Source: Syntrophaceticus sp.
Lineage (GTDB): Bacteria > Bacillota > DSM-12270 > Thermacetogeniales > Thermacetogeniaceae
NCBI GenBank assembly: GCA_012842275.1
Contig: DUSK01000111.1
Location: 1 to 35,635 of the forward strand
Direction: 5' to 3'
DNA: 35,635 bases
Part shown: piece after piece, positions 9,424 to 20,302 of the stretch
Layout: the number at the start of each line of letters is the position of its first letter
Numbering within the stretch: the stretch's first letter is position 1
Program-made: the position numbers and the translations under genes
Notes under the pieces: generated by a model
Database searches by the model: none
Seen by the model: the letters and a program-made list of their open reading frames with translations, nothing else
Told to the model about the DNA's origin: nothing

Positions 9424-10788
9424 TTAATTTCTGGAAAGAGGGGCAGATCCCTCTTTTTCATGGACTTTTTTTAATTTACCGTTTAGGTTCCATGTTTGGG
9501 CAGTTGTGATCAGGACATCTACCAATTTGCCTGTCAGATCTGTATCATCCAGAGCCTTAAAATTGACGATCTTATTGGTTCTGGTGCGACCGCTCCAGCA
9601 TTCTCGATCCTTTTTACTTCTACCCTCCACAAGCACTTCCACATGCTGGTTTATCAATGGAAGGTTTTGTTCCAGAGTTATCTTATTTTGCAGCTCTACC
9701 AACCTGTTAAAGCGGTCCTTTTTTACCTCATCTGGAACTTGTTCTGACATTTTCGCTGCCGGTGTTCCTTCACGGGGAGAGAATAAAAAAGTGTAGGCAG
9801 CATCAAACCTGATCCTCTCCACCAGATCCAGGGTGTCCAGAAAGTCTTCCTCTGTTTCTCCCGGAAATCCAACAATAATATCAGTTGTGATACTCGCCCC
9901 CGGTATCCTTTCTCTGATCGAACTGGTCAGCTTTAAATATCTTTCTCTGGTATAACCCCTGTTCATCAGCTGTAAGATCTTGTTGCTCCCTGCTTGCAGA
10001 GGAAGATGAAAGTGCTCGCAGACCTTTTGTGAGGCAGCAATGGTTTCAATTAACTCATCGGTAAAATCCCTGGGGTGAGAAGTCATATACCTTATCCTGG
10101 ATAGGCCATCTATTCTATCGAGCTTTTCCAGCAATTTGGCGAAATTGATATTGCCGTCCAGATCTTTTCCATAGGAGTTTACATTCTGACCGAGCAGCAT
10201 CACCTCCTGATAGCCCCTTTCTGCTAATTCTGCCACCTCCTGGTATACCTCCTCAAGAGGACGGCTCTTCTCCCTTCCCCTTGTGTAAGGAACAATACAG
10301 TAGGAACAGAAATTATTGCAGCCATACATAATTGTTACATATGCCTTCACCTTGCTGGTGCGGCAGGCAGGCAGCACTCCGGGTATATCTTCATCAACAT
10401 CATCAGCTATGACACGGCCGCTCTCCGCTTCCCGCAGAAATTCCGGCAAATGGTGATAGTTACGGGTTCCAAAGATAATGTCCACAAAGGGAATTTTATT
10501 GATCAAAAGATCCCGCACCTCTGGATTGTGGGTCATACACCCTCCTACAGCAATTACCAGATGAGGGTCCCTCTTTTTTCTGTGTTTTAAATTACCCAGC
10601 AAACCCAAAGCTCTCTGTTCAGCGCTTTTTCTCACAGAACAGGTATTGAGGATAACAATATCCGCTTCTTCGGGATCTGGGGTCCACTGGTATCCCTCCT
10701 GCTCCAGCAGAGCACGCATTATTTCGGTATCATGTTCATTCATCTGACAGCCTGAAGTCCATATATTAAATCTGCCTTTTGACTCCAT
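9424..10788 (-). CDS. miaB: tRNA-2-methylthio-N6-dimethylallyladenosine synthase MiaB
   Basis: N-terminal TSGCQMNEHDTEIM, radical SAM CNNFCSYCIVPYTRGREKSR, LLGQNVNSYG, C-terminal TRAM-like region. Confidence 0.96.
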   Translation of the reverse strand: MESKGRFNIWTSGCQMNEHDTEIMRALLEQEGYQWTPDPEEADIVILNTCSVRKSAEQRALGLLGNLKHRKKRDPHLVIAVGGCMTHNPEVRDLLINKIPFVDIIFGTRNYHHLPEFLREAESGRVIADDVDEDIPGVLPACRTSKVKAYVTIMYGCNNFCSYCIVPYTRGREKSRPLEEVYQEVAELAERGYQEVMLLGQNVNSYGKDLDGNINFAKLLEKLDRIDGLSRIRYMTSHPRDFTDELIETIAASQKVCEHFHLPLQAGSNKILQLMNRGYTRERYLKLTSSIRERIPGASITTDIIVGFPGETEEDFLDTLDLVERIRFDAAYTFLFSPREGTPAAKMSEQVPDEVKKDRFNRLVELQNKITLEQNLPLINQHVEVLVEGRSKKDRECWSGRTRTNKIVNFKALDDTDLTGKLVDVLITTAQTWNLNGKLKKVHEKEGSAPLSRN

Positions 10789-10905
10789 TGCTCCACCTAC
10801 TTCATTTGACTATGTCTTAAAATCTACACCTTGGACAAGACCTTTTTATAAGTATATCAAATTGATTTTTCATTAAAAGCCTTACTTTTTCATGGAAAGC
10901 CCTAC

Positions 10906-11502
10906 TTAGGAAAGAATATTTGTTACCTGGGGGAGCAGTAAACAGGACCAGCTCTCCAAATATGGCCGGTAATCATCCAATTGGGAAACCGGTATTAATG
11001 TCCCCTGTATTTTGTTCTTTTCTCTGACAGTAATCTCATCTGATAGACAGGAGATTAAAAAAACTAAACCTAAATGGTATTTTCCCACTTCTGTCTGTTC
11101 ATCATTAAGAAACCCCAGGAAACCATAAGAGTAGTAGCCTGGGAAAACAACTTCTTCTTTTAATTCCCTGTTTAGGTTGTAAGTGATCAGCTTTCTGAAA
11201 CTCACGCTAGATACTGGGTTGATATGGCCGCCTAAACCGAAGGAGTACTGATCAAGCAGCCTTTTTTCACCTGTTGCCTTAATACGCTGGTAAAGAAAGA
11301 CCCTGTTCTTGTATCTGAGAACCAGATAAACAATTAACTGCTTATAGCTGGGGTCCTGCTCCATTTGATCCCGCTCCATAAAAACCCCGTTCTCAGCGAA
11401 CAGATTCCAAAGAACATGATCTGGGCCAGCCTTAAATCCTTGAAAACAAGCATTGTTTGCCTGTAAAAGTTCTTTAGAAACAACCAGTATTTTTTCCGAC
11501 AA
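10906..11502 (-). CDS. NUDIX-like protein
   Basis: YSFGLGGHINPVSSVSFRKLITYNLNRELKEEVVF: GGHIN and RELKEE halves of a NUDIX box with altered spacing; TTG start. Confidence 0.7.
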   Translation of the reverse strand: MSEKILVVSKELLQANNACFQGFKAGPDHVLWNLFAENGVFMERDQMEQDPSYKQLIVYLVLRYKNRVFLYQRIKATGEKRLLDQYSFGLGGHINPVSSVSFRKLITYNLNRELKEEVVFPGYYSYGFLGFLNDEQTEVGKYHLGLVFLISCLSDEITVREKNKIQGTLIPVSQLDDYRPYLESWSCLLLPQVTNILS

Positions 11503-11574
11503 AGTAACAGCCCTTTCTAAGTTTTTCTGTTACCTTCTATTTTTTTAATAAAAAATCCTGCCCGTTACCAAAAA

Positions 11575-11594
11575 CCCCTCCCAATTGGGAGGGG
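11575..11594 (-). terminator. Intrinsic terminator after glgA
   Basis: Perfect palindrome CCCCTCCCAATTGGGAGGGG followed on the minus strand by TTTTTGG. Confidence 0.85.
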
Positions 11595-11617
11595 TGTAGA
11601 TCCTTTGCACTATTATC

Positions 11618-13090
11618 TTATACAGCTCTGCGGTGAGGGATGCTGAGGTTTTTATTAATTGCCTTTTGATAAAGGTTTACATATTCCTTAGCTGATCTCT
11701 CCCAGGAAAAATCGCTTTTCATCCCCTTTATCACCAAACTCCTCCATTGATCCGGTTTGTTTCTGTAGATATCAACAGCACGCTCAATGCTCTTCAGCAG
11801 TTCCTTGGATTGATAGGGTTTAAATGAAAAACCATTGCCCTTACCTGATTGCTCATTATAATCCTCAATAGTATCAGAAAGTCCGCCCACTGAACGCACT
11901 ACAGGGATGGTGCCATACCTGAGGCTGATCATTTGGCTGAGGCCACAGGGTTCAAAGCGAGATGGCATCAAAAAAATATCGGAACCTGCATAGATTTTCT
12001 GGGCTAATTCAATATTGAATCCGATGTTGACTGCGGCCTGCTGAGGGTATCTCATTTTCAGTTCGGTAAACTGCCTTTGCAAATGGTCATCCCCACTGCC
12101 TAAGAGTACAAATTGAACTCCCATTTTCATTATTTGATCGAAGATCTCTATAATCAAACTGAGTCCTTTCTGGTCCACCAGCCTGGTGATTATACCCAAC
12201 AGAGGTGTATCGCTTTTGGGTAGCCCCATTTCCCGTTGTAGAGCATATTTGTTCTCCTTTTTTAAGTCAATGTCTTCTACTGAATAATTCTGATAAATAT
12301 ATTTATCTGTTGCGGGATTTAGCTCTTCATAATCGATACCATTGACGATCCCGTACAGATCCTGTGCTCTCTTACGCAGCAGTCCGTCCAACCGCTCACC
12401 GTATTCTTGGGTTTGTATTTCCATGGCATACTTTTTGCTCACAGTGTTGATCAGATCTGCGTAGATCAAACCGGCTTTCATGAAATTTACCATGCCATAA
12501 AACTCCAATTGCTCAGGATTAAAATACTCATCACCTAAACCAACCAGTTTTAATACATTTTTGGGAAAAGTACCCTGATGCTGAAGATTATGTACAGTGA
12601 AAATCGATGATATTTTTTGGTAATATGGATCCTCTGCATATTTTGTTTTCAAAGCTAAAGGTATTAGACCTGTATGCCAGTCATTGCAGTGAATGATATC
12701 AGGGTGGAAGTCGATTAGCGGCAGCATGTTCAGCACTGCTTTGCAGAAAAAGTTATACCGCTCAGCTTCATCACCATAACCATAAATCCCATCACGGTAA
12801 AAATACTTATAACTGTCAACTAAATATACTGGAACCTCTACCTTTTTTCCCTTTAAAGTCGTTTTTCTGATAATACCTGTTTCCAAATGATGATCCATTT
12901 CTACAGGATAATCCAGCAGATATTCTCCCTCTTGTATTTGTTTGTATCTAGGAATAGCAATACGCACATCATGCCCTAAGTGTTTTAATGCTTTTGGTAA
13001 GGAGCCTGCAACATCTGCCAGACCTCCCACCTTAGCTAATGGGGTAAGCTCTGCTGAAACAAAAAGGATTTTTAGTGAATCTGCTGCCAT
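11618..13090 (-). CDS. glgA: Glycogen (starch) synthase GlgA
   Basis: LKILFVSAELTPLAKVGGLADVAGSLPKAL, DIIHCNDWHTGLIPL, DIFLMPSRFEPCGLSQM. Confidence 0.97.
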   Translation of the reverse strand: MAADSLKILFVSAELTPLAKVGGLADVAGSLPKALKHLGHDVRIAIPRYKQIQEGEYLLDYPVEMDHHLETGIIRKTTLKGKKVEVPVYLVDSYKYFYRDGIYGYGDEAERYNFFCKAVLNMLPLIDFHPDIIHCNDWHTGLIPLALKTKYAEDPYYQKISSIFTVHNLQHQGTFPKNVLKLVGLGDEYFNPEQLEFYGMVNFMKAGLIYADLINTVSKKYAMEIQTQEYGERLDGLLRKRAQDLYGIVNGIDYEELNPATDKYIYQNYSVEDIDLKKENKYALQREMGLPKSDTPLLGIITRLVDQKGLSLIIEIFDQIMKMGVQFVLLGSGDDHLQRQFTELKMRYPQQAAVNIGFNIELAQKIYAGSDIFLMPSRFEPCGLSQMISLRYGTIPVVRSVGGLSDTIEDYNEQSGKGNGFSFKPYQSKELLKSIERAVDIYRNKPDQWRSLVIKGMKSDFSWERSAKEYVNLYQKAINKNLSIPHRRAV

Positions 13091-14112
13091 ACTAATTCCT
13101 CCTTTGCCCTGTTGTTTTGAATCGATGTTTCTCTTAAGTATTGTGCTGCTGATTCAGGTGGAGTTGGGTTAATGATTATTCCTGTACCCCATTCAAAGCC
13201 GGCCACAATAGTCAAACGGGGAAGAACTTCCAAATGCCAGTGGTAGTAAGGAGCATTATCTTCACCTGAAGGAGCACTGTGGAGAACCATGTTATAAGGT
13301 GGGTTATTCAACGAACCTGTGATTTTTTTCATGGTTTCCTGAACGATCTCAGTCAAGCTTTGCAATTGTTCGCTATCCAGTGAACCGAAACTCGCTTGGT
13401 GATTTTTGGGCATAATCCATGTTTCAAAGGGAAAACGGGATGCATAAGGACAAAATGAGATAAAATCATGTGTTTCCGCTACAATACGCTCTCCTTCCTC
13501 TATTTCGTGTGCAATCATATCACAATAAATACAATTTCCCTGTTTTGCGTGATACTCTTTTGCTCCTTTTAATTCTTCATCAATAACAGGAGGGACTAAA
13601 GGTGTGGCGATCAGCTGGCTGTGGGGGTGTTCTAGGGACGCACCAGCAATAGAACCCTCGTTCTTAAAAATTTGAACATATTTGATATTCTCTTGCTTGA
13701 TCACGTCCCTATAACGGTCCACCCACATCTGAAATATATCTCTTAACTGATCGGGAGAGTGTTCTTCCAATGTAGAATCATGATCGGGTGATTCAATCAA
13801 AACCTCATGAGCACCTGACCCCGGTCTGGATACATAAAAGTTTTGTATCTGCTGCCCTTCTGCCCCTGCTTTTAAGGCGGGGAACAGATTGGGTACAACT
13901 CGAACCCACCAACCGGGACTGTCTGCTTGTGTTCCTTCTTTCCGGTAGGCGGTAATCTCAGGTGGTGTTTTGCTTTCATTACCTACACAAAAAGGGCATG
14001 CCCCCCCTTTTCGCTTCTCAGACCGAACAGGGAAGTCTGACGGCCTTTTACTGCGTTCTGTTGCTATGATGACCCATTTTTTTGTGATTGGCTCCTGCCT
14101 CAGTTCAGGCAT
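13072..14112 (-). CDS. galT: Galactose-1-phosphate uridylyltransferase GalT
   Basis: CPFCVGNE, LEHPHSQL, YHWHLEVLPRL catalytic motif. ORF track starts at 14187, but ATG at 14112 (MPELRQEPITKKWV) has RBS GGGAGGG and matches the family N-terminus. Confidence 0.95.
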   Translation of the reverse strand: MPELRQEPITKKWVIIATERSKRPSDFPVRSEKRKGGACPFCVGNESKTPPEITAYRKEGTQADSPGWWVRVVPNLFPALKAGAEGQQIQNFYVSRPGSGAHEVLIESPDHDSTLEEHSPDQLRDIFQMWVDRYRDVIKQENIKYVQIFKNEGSIAGASLEHPHSQLIATPLVPPVIDEELKGAKEYHAKQGNCIYCDMIAHEIEEGERIVAETHDFISFCPYASRFPFETWIMPKNHQASFGSLDSEQLQSLTEIVQETMKKITGSLNNPPYNMVLHSAPSGEDNAPYYHWHLEVLPRLTIVAGFEWGTGIIINPTPPESAAQYLRETSIQNNRAKEELVWQQIH

Positions 14113-14277
14113 ATTGAGCTTCCCTCCCTGCTTATTGTCTTTCTTTAAACATTCTTCTCTCTTCGATTTGGTTTTATGCATTGGCATTTATGTTGATCTG
14201 CTATTGTAAAAGTTTTGTTGTTTAATTCTTACATATTAAGTATAAAAAAATAAATTATGGGCATTTTATTAAACAGA

Positions 14278-14352
14278 AAGGCCGCTTACCTCCTGTTAAG
14301 CAAGTGGTTCTTGCTTAAATAGCTTAACCAGCAAAGAGAGGAAAGCGGCCTT
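14278..14352 (-). terminator. Long structured inverted repeat between mgtC and galT; likely (possibly bidirectional) terminator with a nested hairpin
   Basis: Outer arms 14278-14292 / 14338-14352 pair at 14 of 15 positions (AAGGCCGCTTaCCTC / GAGGaAAGCGGCCTT); inner stem TTAAGCAAG (14296-14304) / CTTGCTTAA (14310-14318), loop TGGTT; minus-strand 3' side is T-rich (TTTCTGTTT). Confidence 0.7.
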
Positions 14353-14429
14353 CTCGTAATTTATTCATAATTGATGAAGATCACTTTTTATCAATGCAGT
14401 TTCTTTGCTGAGCAAATTGAAACAGCGAG

Positions 14430-14912
14430 TTAATCCTCATCGGGGTTGTCATCTACATCACAAGAGGGATATTTCAAAAGCCCCAGTCGACAAAGAATCG
14501 GAGAACTGTATAAGGCTATAAAAATGCAGACAACACTGATTAGAACCAATAAATACATACCAACACCCACAGCCATACCCAAGCCTGCTGTCACCCAAAG
14601 GTTTGCTGCTGTGGTTAATCCCCTGATATTACCTCCTTGTTTCCAAATCACACCTGCGCCAAGAAAACCAATGCCTGTAACGATCTGGGCGGCAACACGA
14701 AAAGGATCAACACGATAACCGTAAAAATCATTGTTTAAATCATTAGGAAGCCCATAAACACTTACCATCATAAACACGGTTGCTCCAATGCATACCAGGG
14801 AATAGGTGCGAATGCCGGCCGGTTTATGATTGCGCGACCTTTCATAACCGATGATCAGACCGATAAGAAGTGCTATCAGCATTCTTATCAGCATTTCGCT
14901 TTGAGTCAGCAT
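14430..14912 (-). CDS. MgtC/SapB family membrane protein
   Basis: MLIALLIGLIIGYERSRNHKPAGIRTYSLVCIGATVFM...RVAAQIVTGIGFLGAGVIWKQGGNIRGLTTAANLWVTAGLGMAVG. Confidence 0.94.
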   Translation of the reverse strand: MLTQSEMLIRMLIALLIGLIIGYERSRNHKPAGIRTYSLVCIGATVFMMVSVYGLPNDLNNDFYGYRVDPFRVAAQIVTGIGFLGAGVIWKQGGNIRGLTTAANLWVTAGLGMAVGVGMYLLVLISVVCIFIALYSSPILCRLGLLKYPSCDVDDNPDED

Positions 14913-14997
14913 TCCCTCATCCCCTCCCCTTAAAAATCATAATTATATATTAAACGTAACAAATAACTGAAGTAATGTCAATCAATGGCTAATATTG

Positions 14998-16401
14998 CTA
15001 GAGAATGGCTTCTGTTACCTCTTTCAATTGTTTTAAATTTCTGCACTCAAAAACCTGTCTGCAGTAAGGAGCATAGATACCTATAATGCTGTCCTCAGTA
15101 TTCCATTGATCTCCTGGCTGGGGGTTAAACCATAAGATCCTTCTGACCTGCTCCCCTATTCGTTGTAAAGAGTCCCTCTCATCATGGCGATAATTATTGC
15201 GGGCATCACCTAAAATAATCAGTGTTGACTGAGGGGAAAAAGTTGGCAGATATTGCTTCTCAAAGAGTCGAAACACCCTGCCGTAATCGGAAAATGGACT
15301 CATAGCATACCTGGCTTTGGCAAAGGCCTTTTCCAGCGCTTCCTCAATACTGTTATTAGTAAAAAATTCTGTAACCTCATCTACTGTGTTAACAAAAAGA
15401 AAGGATCTTATATGGCTGAATCTGTTTTGGATTGTATAAACAAGCTGCAGCATGAATTCACTGAATACAGCTACTGATCCGGAAACATCACAGAGCAGAA
15501 TTAGCTCAGGTTTACTGATCACCCGTTTTCGGTATTTCAAGCGGATTGGAGTTCCATTGTTGATCATGGCATTCTTTATAGTTCTCCGCAGGTCAATTTT
15601 TCCATGTTTTGCTCTGCGGTAGCGCCGGGAATATCTAGAAGCCAGTTTTCGTGCCATTTTCGTAATATGTTTGCGGATCTCCTGAATTTCTAACTGATCC
15701 AGCCGGTAGAACTCCTTCTCTCTGATGTTGGCAGCAAGAGCTATTTCCTCTATAGCATCATAACCGAATTTTTTTACCAGTACTTCCTCCAGCAGAGACT
15801 CCATATATTTTTCAAGATATGAAAGGCACTCCAGCCATTTGGAATACCTGATTTCACTTACCTTTTCCTGAACACGGATTTTTTCCAGAGTGTTGACTGC
15901 TTGATACCAGCCGATAGCCACTTTTGCCTGATCAATAAGTTTATCGATCTCATTAATTGCCCCTTGTTCCAGATCACCCAGACTCTCTATTCCCATTTCT
16001 CCAAGTCTGCGCAGCAAAGGATAGTTTGTTTCCCTGACCGCCTTTACTAAAAGGAGATAGGGTGATGCACCTGCACCTCTTCCCGTTCCTGTGCCCTCAA
16101 TACTGTCAACCAGCGGCAAGACTGCAGAGGCCTCGTCAGTTTCATGTTGATTATGGTTGATATGTTTCTGTAAAACACCCCGTTCCAGGGAAAAAAAATA
16201 TAACCGGAATAGTTTATCAAACAGCGGTTGATCTATTTGATCCACGATTAATGTAGAAAGAAGGGCCGTATAAAAATCTTCCTGTGCCAATCCTACTGCT
16301 GCAGCAGCCTGGATTGCTGCAGTTACTTGGGTGACTGAAACATTAACTCCCCCTTTTCGCAGGAGCCTGGCAAATTCTAAAATCTTTTCCTCCAGCAACA
16401 A
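14998..16401 (-). CDS. VWA-domain protein, CoxE-like (module 1)
   Basis: LILLCDVSGSVAVFSEFML (DxSxS MIDAS), basic RKLASRYSRRYRRAKHGKIDLRRTIK; 3' neighbour of a MoxR ATPase. Confidence 0.9.
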   Translation of the reverse strand: MLLEEKILEFARLLRKGGVNVSVTQVTAAIQAAAAVGLAQEDFYTALLSTLIVDQIDQPLFDKLFRLYFFSLERGVLQKHINHNQHETDEASAVLPLVDSIEGTGTGRGAGASPYLLLVKAVRETNYPLLRRLGEMGIESLGDLEQGAINEIDKLIDQAKVAIGWYQAVNTLEKIRVQEKVSEIRYSKWLECLSYLEKYMESLLEEVLVKKFGYDAIEEIALAANIREKEFYRLDQLEIQEIRKHITKMARKLASRYSRRYRRAKHGKIDLRRTIKNAMINNGTPIRLKYRKRVISKPELILLCDVSGSVAVFSEFMLQLVYTIQNRFSHIRSFLFVNTVDEVTEFFTNNSIEEALEKAFAKARYAMSPFSDYGRVFRLFEKQYLPTFSPQSTLIILGDARNNYRHDERDSLQRIGEQVRRILWFNPQPGDQWNTEDSIIGIYAPYCRQVFECRNLKQLKEVTEAIL

Positions 16402-16409
16402 GCACCCCC

Positions 16410-17285
16410 CTAATCTTCAGGAAGTAGAGAGGAAACCCGGGGGAGAATCTTATCGATATCTGATTGATACTTTAAGAGAATGCTCAAAGTGCTTTGAACT
16501 ATATCTGCATCAATTCGTGAAACACAGAGGGTAAGAAGGGACCTGGCCCAATCGATGGTTTCCGCGATACTGGGCGGTTTTTTAATGTCCTGTTTGCGTA
16601 AAAGCTGGACAAAGCTCACCAGTTGTTGAGACAAAAGTTGATCAATCCCAGGCACCTTTAATTTGATAATCTCTAATTCCCGTTCAAATGTTGGGTAGTC
16701 AAGGTAAAGGTGAACACATCTCCTTTTTAGGGCATCACCAAAATCGCGAAAATTATTGCTGGTCAGCACAGTTATAGGCACACTCTTTGCTTTTATAGTA
16801 CCCAACTCCGGAATAGTGATCTGGTAATCTGATAGGATTTCCAGCAGGAAACTTTCAAATTCCTCATCAGATTTATCAACCTCATCGATAAGCAATACAA
16901 CCGGTTCTGTAGACTCTAATGCATCAAGGAGAGGACGGCGGAGAAGAAATTCCCGGGTAAAGATGTCATCTTTAGCTTCATGCCATGATTTGCTCTGGTT
17001 TTGCTTCAAATGCAGGCAGAGCAGCTGTTTTTGGTAGTTCCACTCGTAGAGGGCTTTGGCCTCATCCAAACCTTCATAGCACTGAAGGCGGATCAACCTG
17101 CTGTTGGTCACTGCTGCAAGGGCTTTGGCCAATTCTGTTTTGCCGACCCCTGCAGGCCCCTCCACCAAGAGTGGCTTTTGCAGTTTCACAGCCAAATAAA
17201 CAACTGTAGCAACATTCCTATCAATAAGATAATGATGTTCAGCTAATTTTCTCTCCAGTTCCTCTCGAGATTGAAACATAACCAT
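16410..17285 (-). CDS. MoxR-type AAA+ ATPase (module 1)
   Basis: Walker A LLVEGPAGVGKTELAKALA, LQCYEGLDEAKALYEWNYQKQ, Walker B VVLLIDEVDKSDEEFESFLLEILSD. Confidence 0.95.
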   Translation of the reverse strand: MVMFQSREELERKLAEHHYLIDRNVATVVYLAVKLQKPLLVEGPAGVGKTELAKALAAVTNSRLIRLQCYEGLDEAKALYEWNYQKQLLCLHLKQNQSKSWHEAKDDIFTREFLLRRPLLDALESTEPVVLLIDEVDKSDEEFESFLLEILSDYQITIPELGTIKAKSVPITVLTSNNFRDFGDALKRRCVHLYLDYPTFERELEIIKLKVPGIDQLLSQQLVSFVQLLRKQDIKKPPSIAETIDWARSLLTLCVSRIDADIVQSTLSILLKYQSDIDKILPRVSSLLPED

Positions 17286-17349
17286 CCTCTTTCCATGTCA
17301 ACATCCTGACCAGTTTTCCCTTTACCCGCCATTTATAAGTGTAGTGAAT

Positions 17350-18870
<1,521 letters not shown>

Positions 18871-18907
18871 TAATATCTGTTATACGGAAAACCGTCCAGT
18901 AGGGCTG

Positions 18908-19519
18908 TTAGTGGTTGGTCAGGTGATTGGTATCATTGAGCAGAGAAAGAACGATAAATCCTTGCTGATATTGAATGATATTGAGTGCGGTATTATCCTG
19001 TTGTATCCTGAAAGCATGATTCAAATCTATATCCAAAAGCCCGCAGATAATGGCTCTGATGGTACCGCCATGGGTCACCACGATAATGGTTCCCGGATCA
19101 TTCTCTTTTAGCAGCTTTAAAACAGCATTATAGGCTCTTTCTTTCACTTCAGCAAATGTTTCTCCTTTTGGTATCCGCACCGTTGCCGGGGACTGATACC
19201 ACTTTTCCGCAAGCTCTTTGTATTTTTCACTGATCTCCTTAAAGGTCAGCCCCTCCCAAACACCGAAGTTTATTTCTCTCAGCTCTTGAGCCACCTGAAC
19301 CTTAAGTTGATGGGGTGCTGCCAAAATAGAAGCGGTTTCATATGCTCTTTTTAAATCACTGGAATACACAGCTTTTATCTTCTCAGTGCTCAATCTATCT
19401 GCCAACAGCCTGGCTTGTGCCCGCCCGGTATCACTGAGTTCAACATCTGTATGGCCCTGGTAACGGGATATATGGTTCCATATGGTTTCACCGTGGCGTA
19501 CAAGCAACAGTTTCGTCAC
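18908..19519 (-). CDS. cobC: Histidine phosphatase family protein, likely alpha-ribazole phosphatase
   Basis: VTKLLLVRHGETIWNHISRYQGHTDVELSDTGRAQA; adjacent to cobS/cobU. GTG start at 19519 with GGGAGG RBS preferred over track start 19555. Confidence 0.85.
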   Translation of the reverse strand: MTKLLLVRHGETIWNHISRYQGHTDVELSDTGRAQARLLADRLSTEKIKAVYSSDLKRAYETASILAAPHQLKVQVAQELREINFGVWEGLTFKEISEKYKELAEKWYQSPATVRIPKGETFAEVKERAYNAVLKLLKENDPGTIIVVTHGGTIRAIICGLLDIDLNHAFRIQQDNTALNIIQYQQGFIVLSLLNDTNHLTNH

Positions 19520-19551
19520 ACAAATACCTCCCGTTAAACGTGTTATTAATA

Positions 19552-20289
19552 TCAAAGTACCAGAAGAAGCCCGGTTAATAGAGCAGAGATTTCTATTAGT
19601 TCACAGGAAGCTCCATAGGTATCTCCGGTGAGCCCCCCCAGAAGATGTGACAACCAACTTGCCAGGATAAACAAAATAATACTACAGATCAAAAAGATGT
19701 AAAGACCATTTATTTGAGCAAGCAAAAAGAGAATCACCATAGTTATTCCTGTAGTTACACCAAAAAGAGGGATATTGCCGTAAATATTAAAGAGCATGCC
19801 CAGACCCTGCTTGCGGGCATAAGGGTAAAAGATTTGCACCCACACCATAGCCTGCCTTCCCATCACAGATGCAGCAATCAGAATAACAAGCATATCTGAA
19901 CTTAACTGGGTGTAAATACTGTACTTGATCAGCAATATTACAACAGCACCCAAGACACCAAAGGCACCTGGGTGAGTGTCTTTCATAATCTCCAGTCTGT
20001 GTTCCCTGCTTCTGCCGCCATAGATTCCATCAACTGTATCTATCAAACCATCAAGGTGCAATCCACCTGTCAGTAAAACATAAATAAACAATAGCAGTGC
20101 AGCAGCTATTGACTGGGGAAAAATTTTTGCCAAAAGATAATAACTGCCTGCTAAAATCCCGCCGACAATCAGTCCAACAACAGGGAAAAAATAGATGCTT
20201 TTTTTAAAAGAATCCGGTTGATCAATAGCATTTGCCGGAATGGGTATGCGTGTTAAAAAGGTTAGGGCGCATAAGAAATATTTCATCAC
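19552..20289 (-). CDS. cobS: Adenosylcobinamide-GDP ribazoletransferase (cobalamin synthase)
   Basis: FLTRIPIPANA, GGLHLDGLIDTVDGIYGGRSREHRLEIMKDTHPGAFG, SHLLGGLTGDTYGASCELIE. Confidence 0.96.
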   Translation of the reverse strand: MMKYFLCALTFLTRIPIPANAIDQPDSFKKSIYFFPVVGLIVGGILAGSYYLLAKIFPQSIAAALLLFIYVLLTGGLHLDGLIDTVDGIYGGRSREHRLEIMKDTHPGAFGVLGAVVILLIKYSIYTQLSSDMLVILIAASVMGRQAMVWVQIFYPYARKQGLGMLFNIYGNIPLFGVTTGITMVILFLLAQINGLYIFLICSIILFILASWLSHLLGGLTGDTYGASCELIEISALLTGLLLVL

Positions 20290-20302
20290 TAATCCCTCTA
20301 TA

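Noticed and set aside
14913-14997. Possible promoter for mgtC (TTGACA-17-TACGTT) or an Mg2+ leader RNA
   Set aside because: The -10 is weak and the ~85-bp gap is too short and unstructured for an M-box; not enough support.
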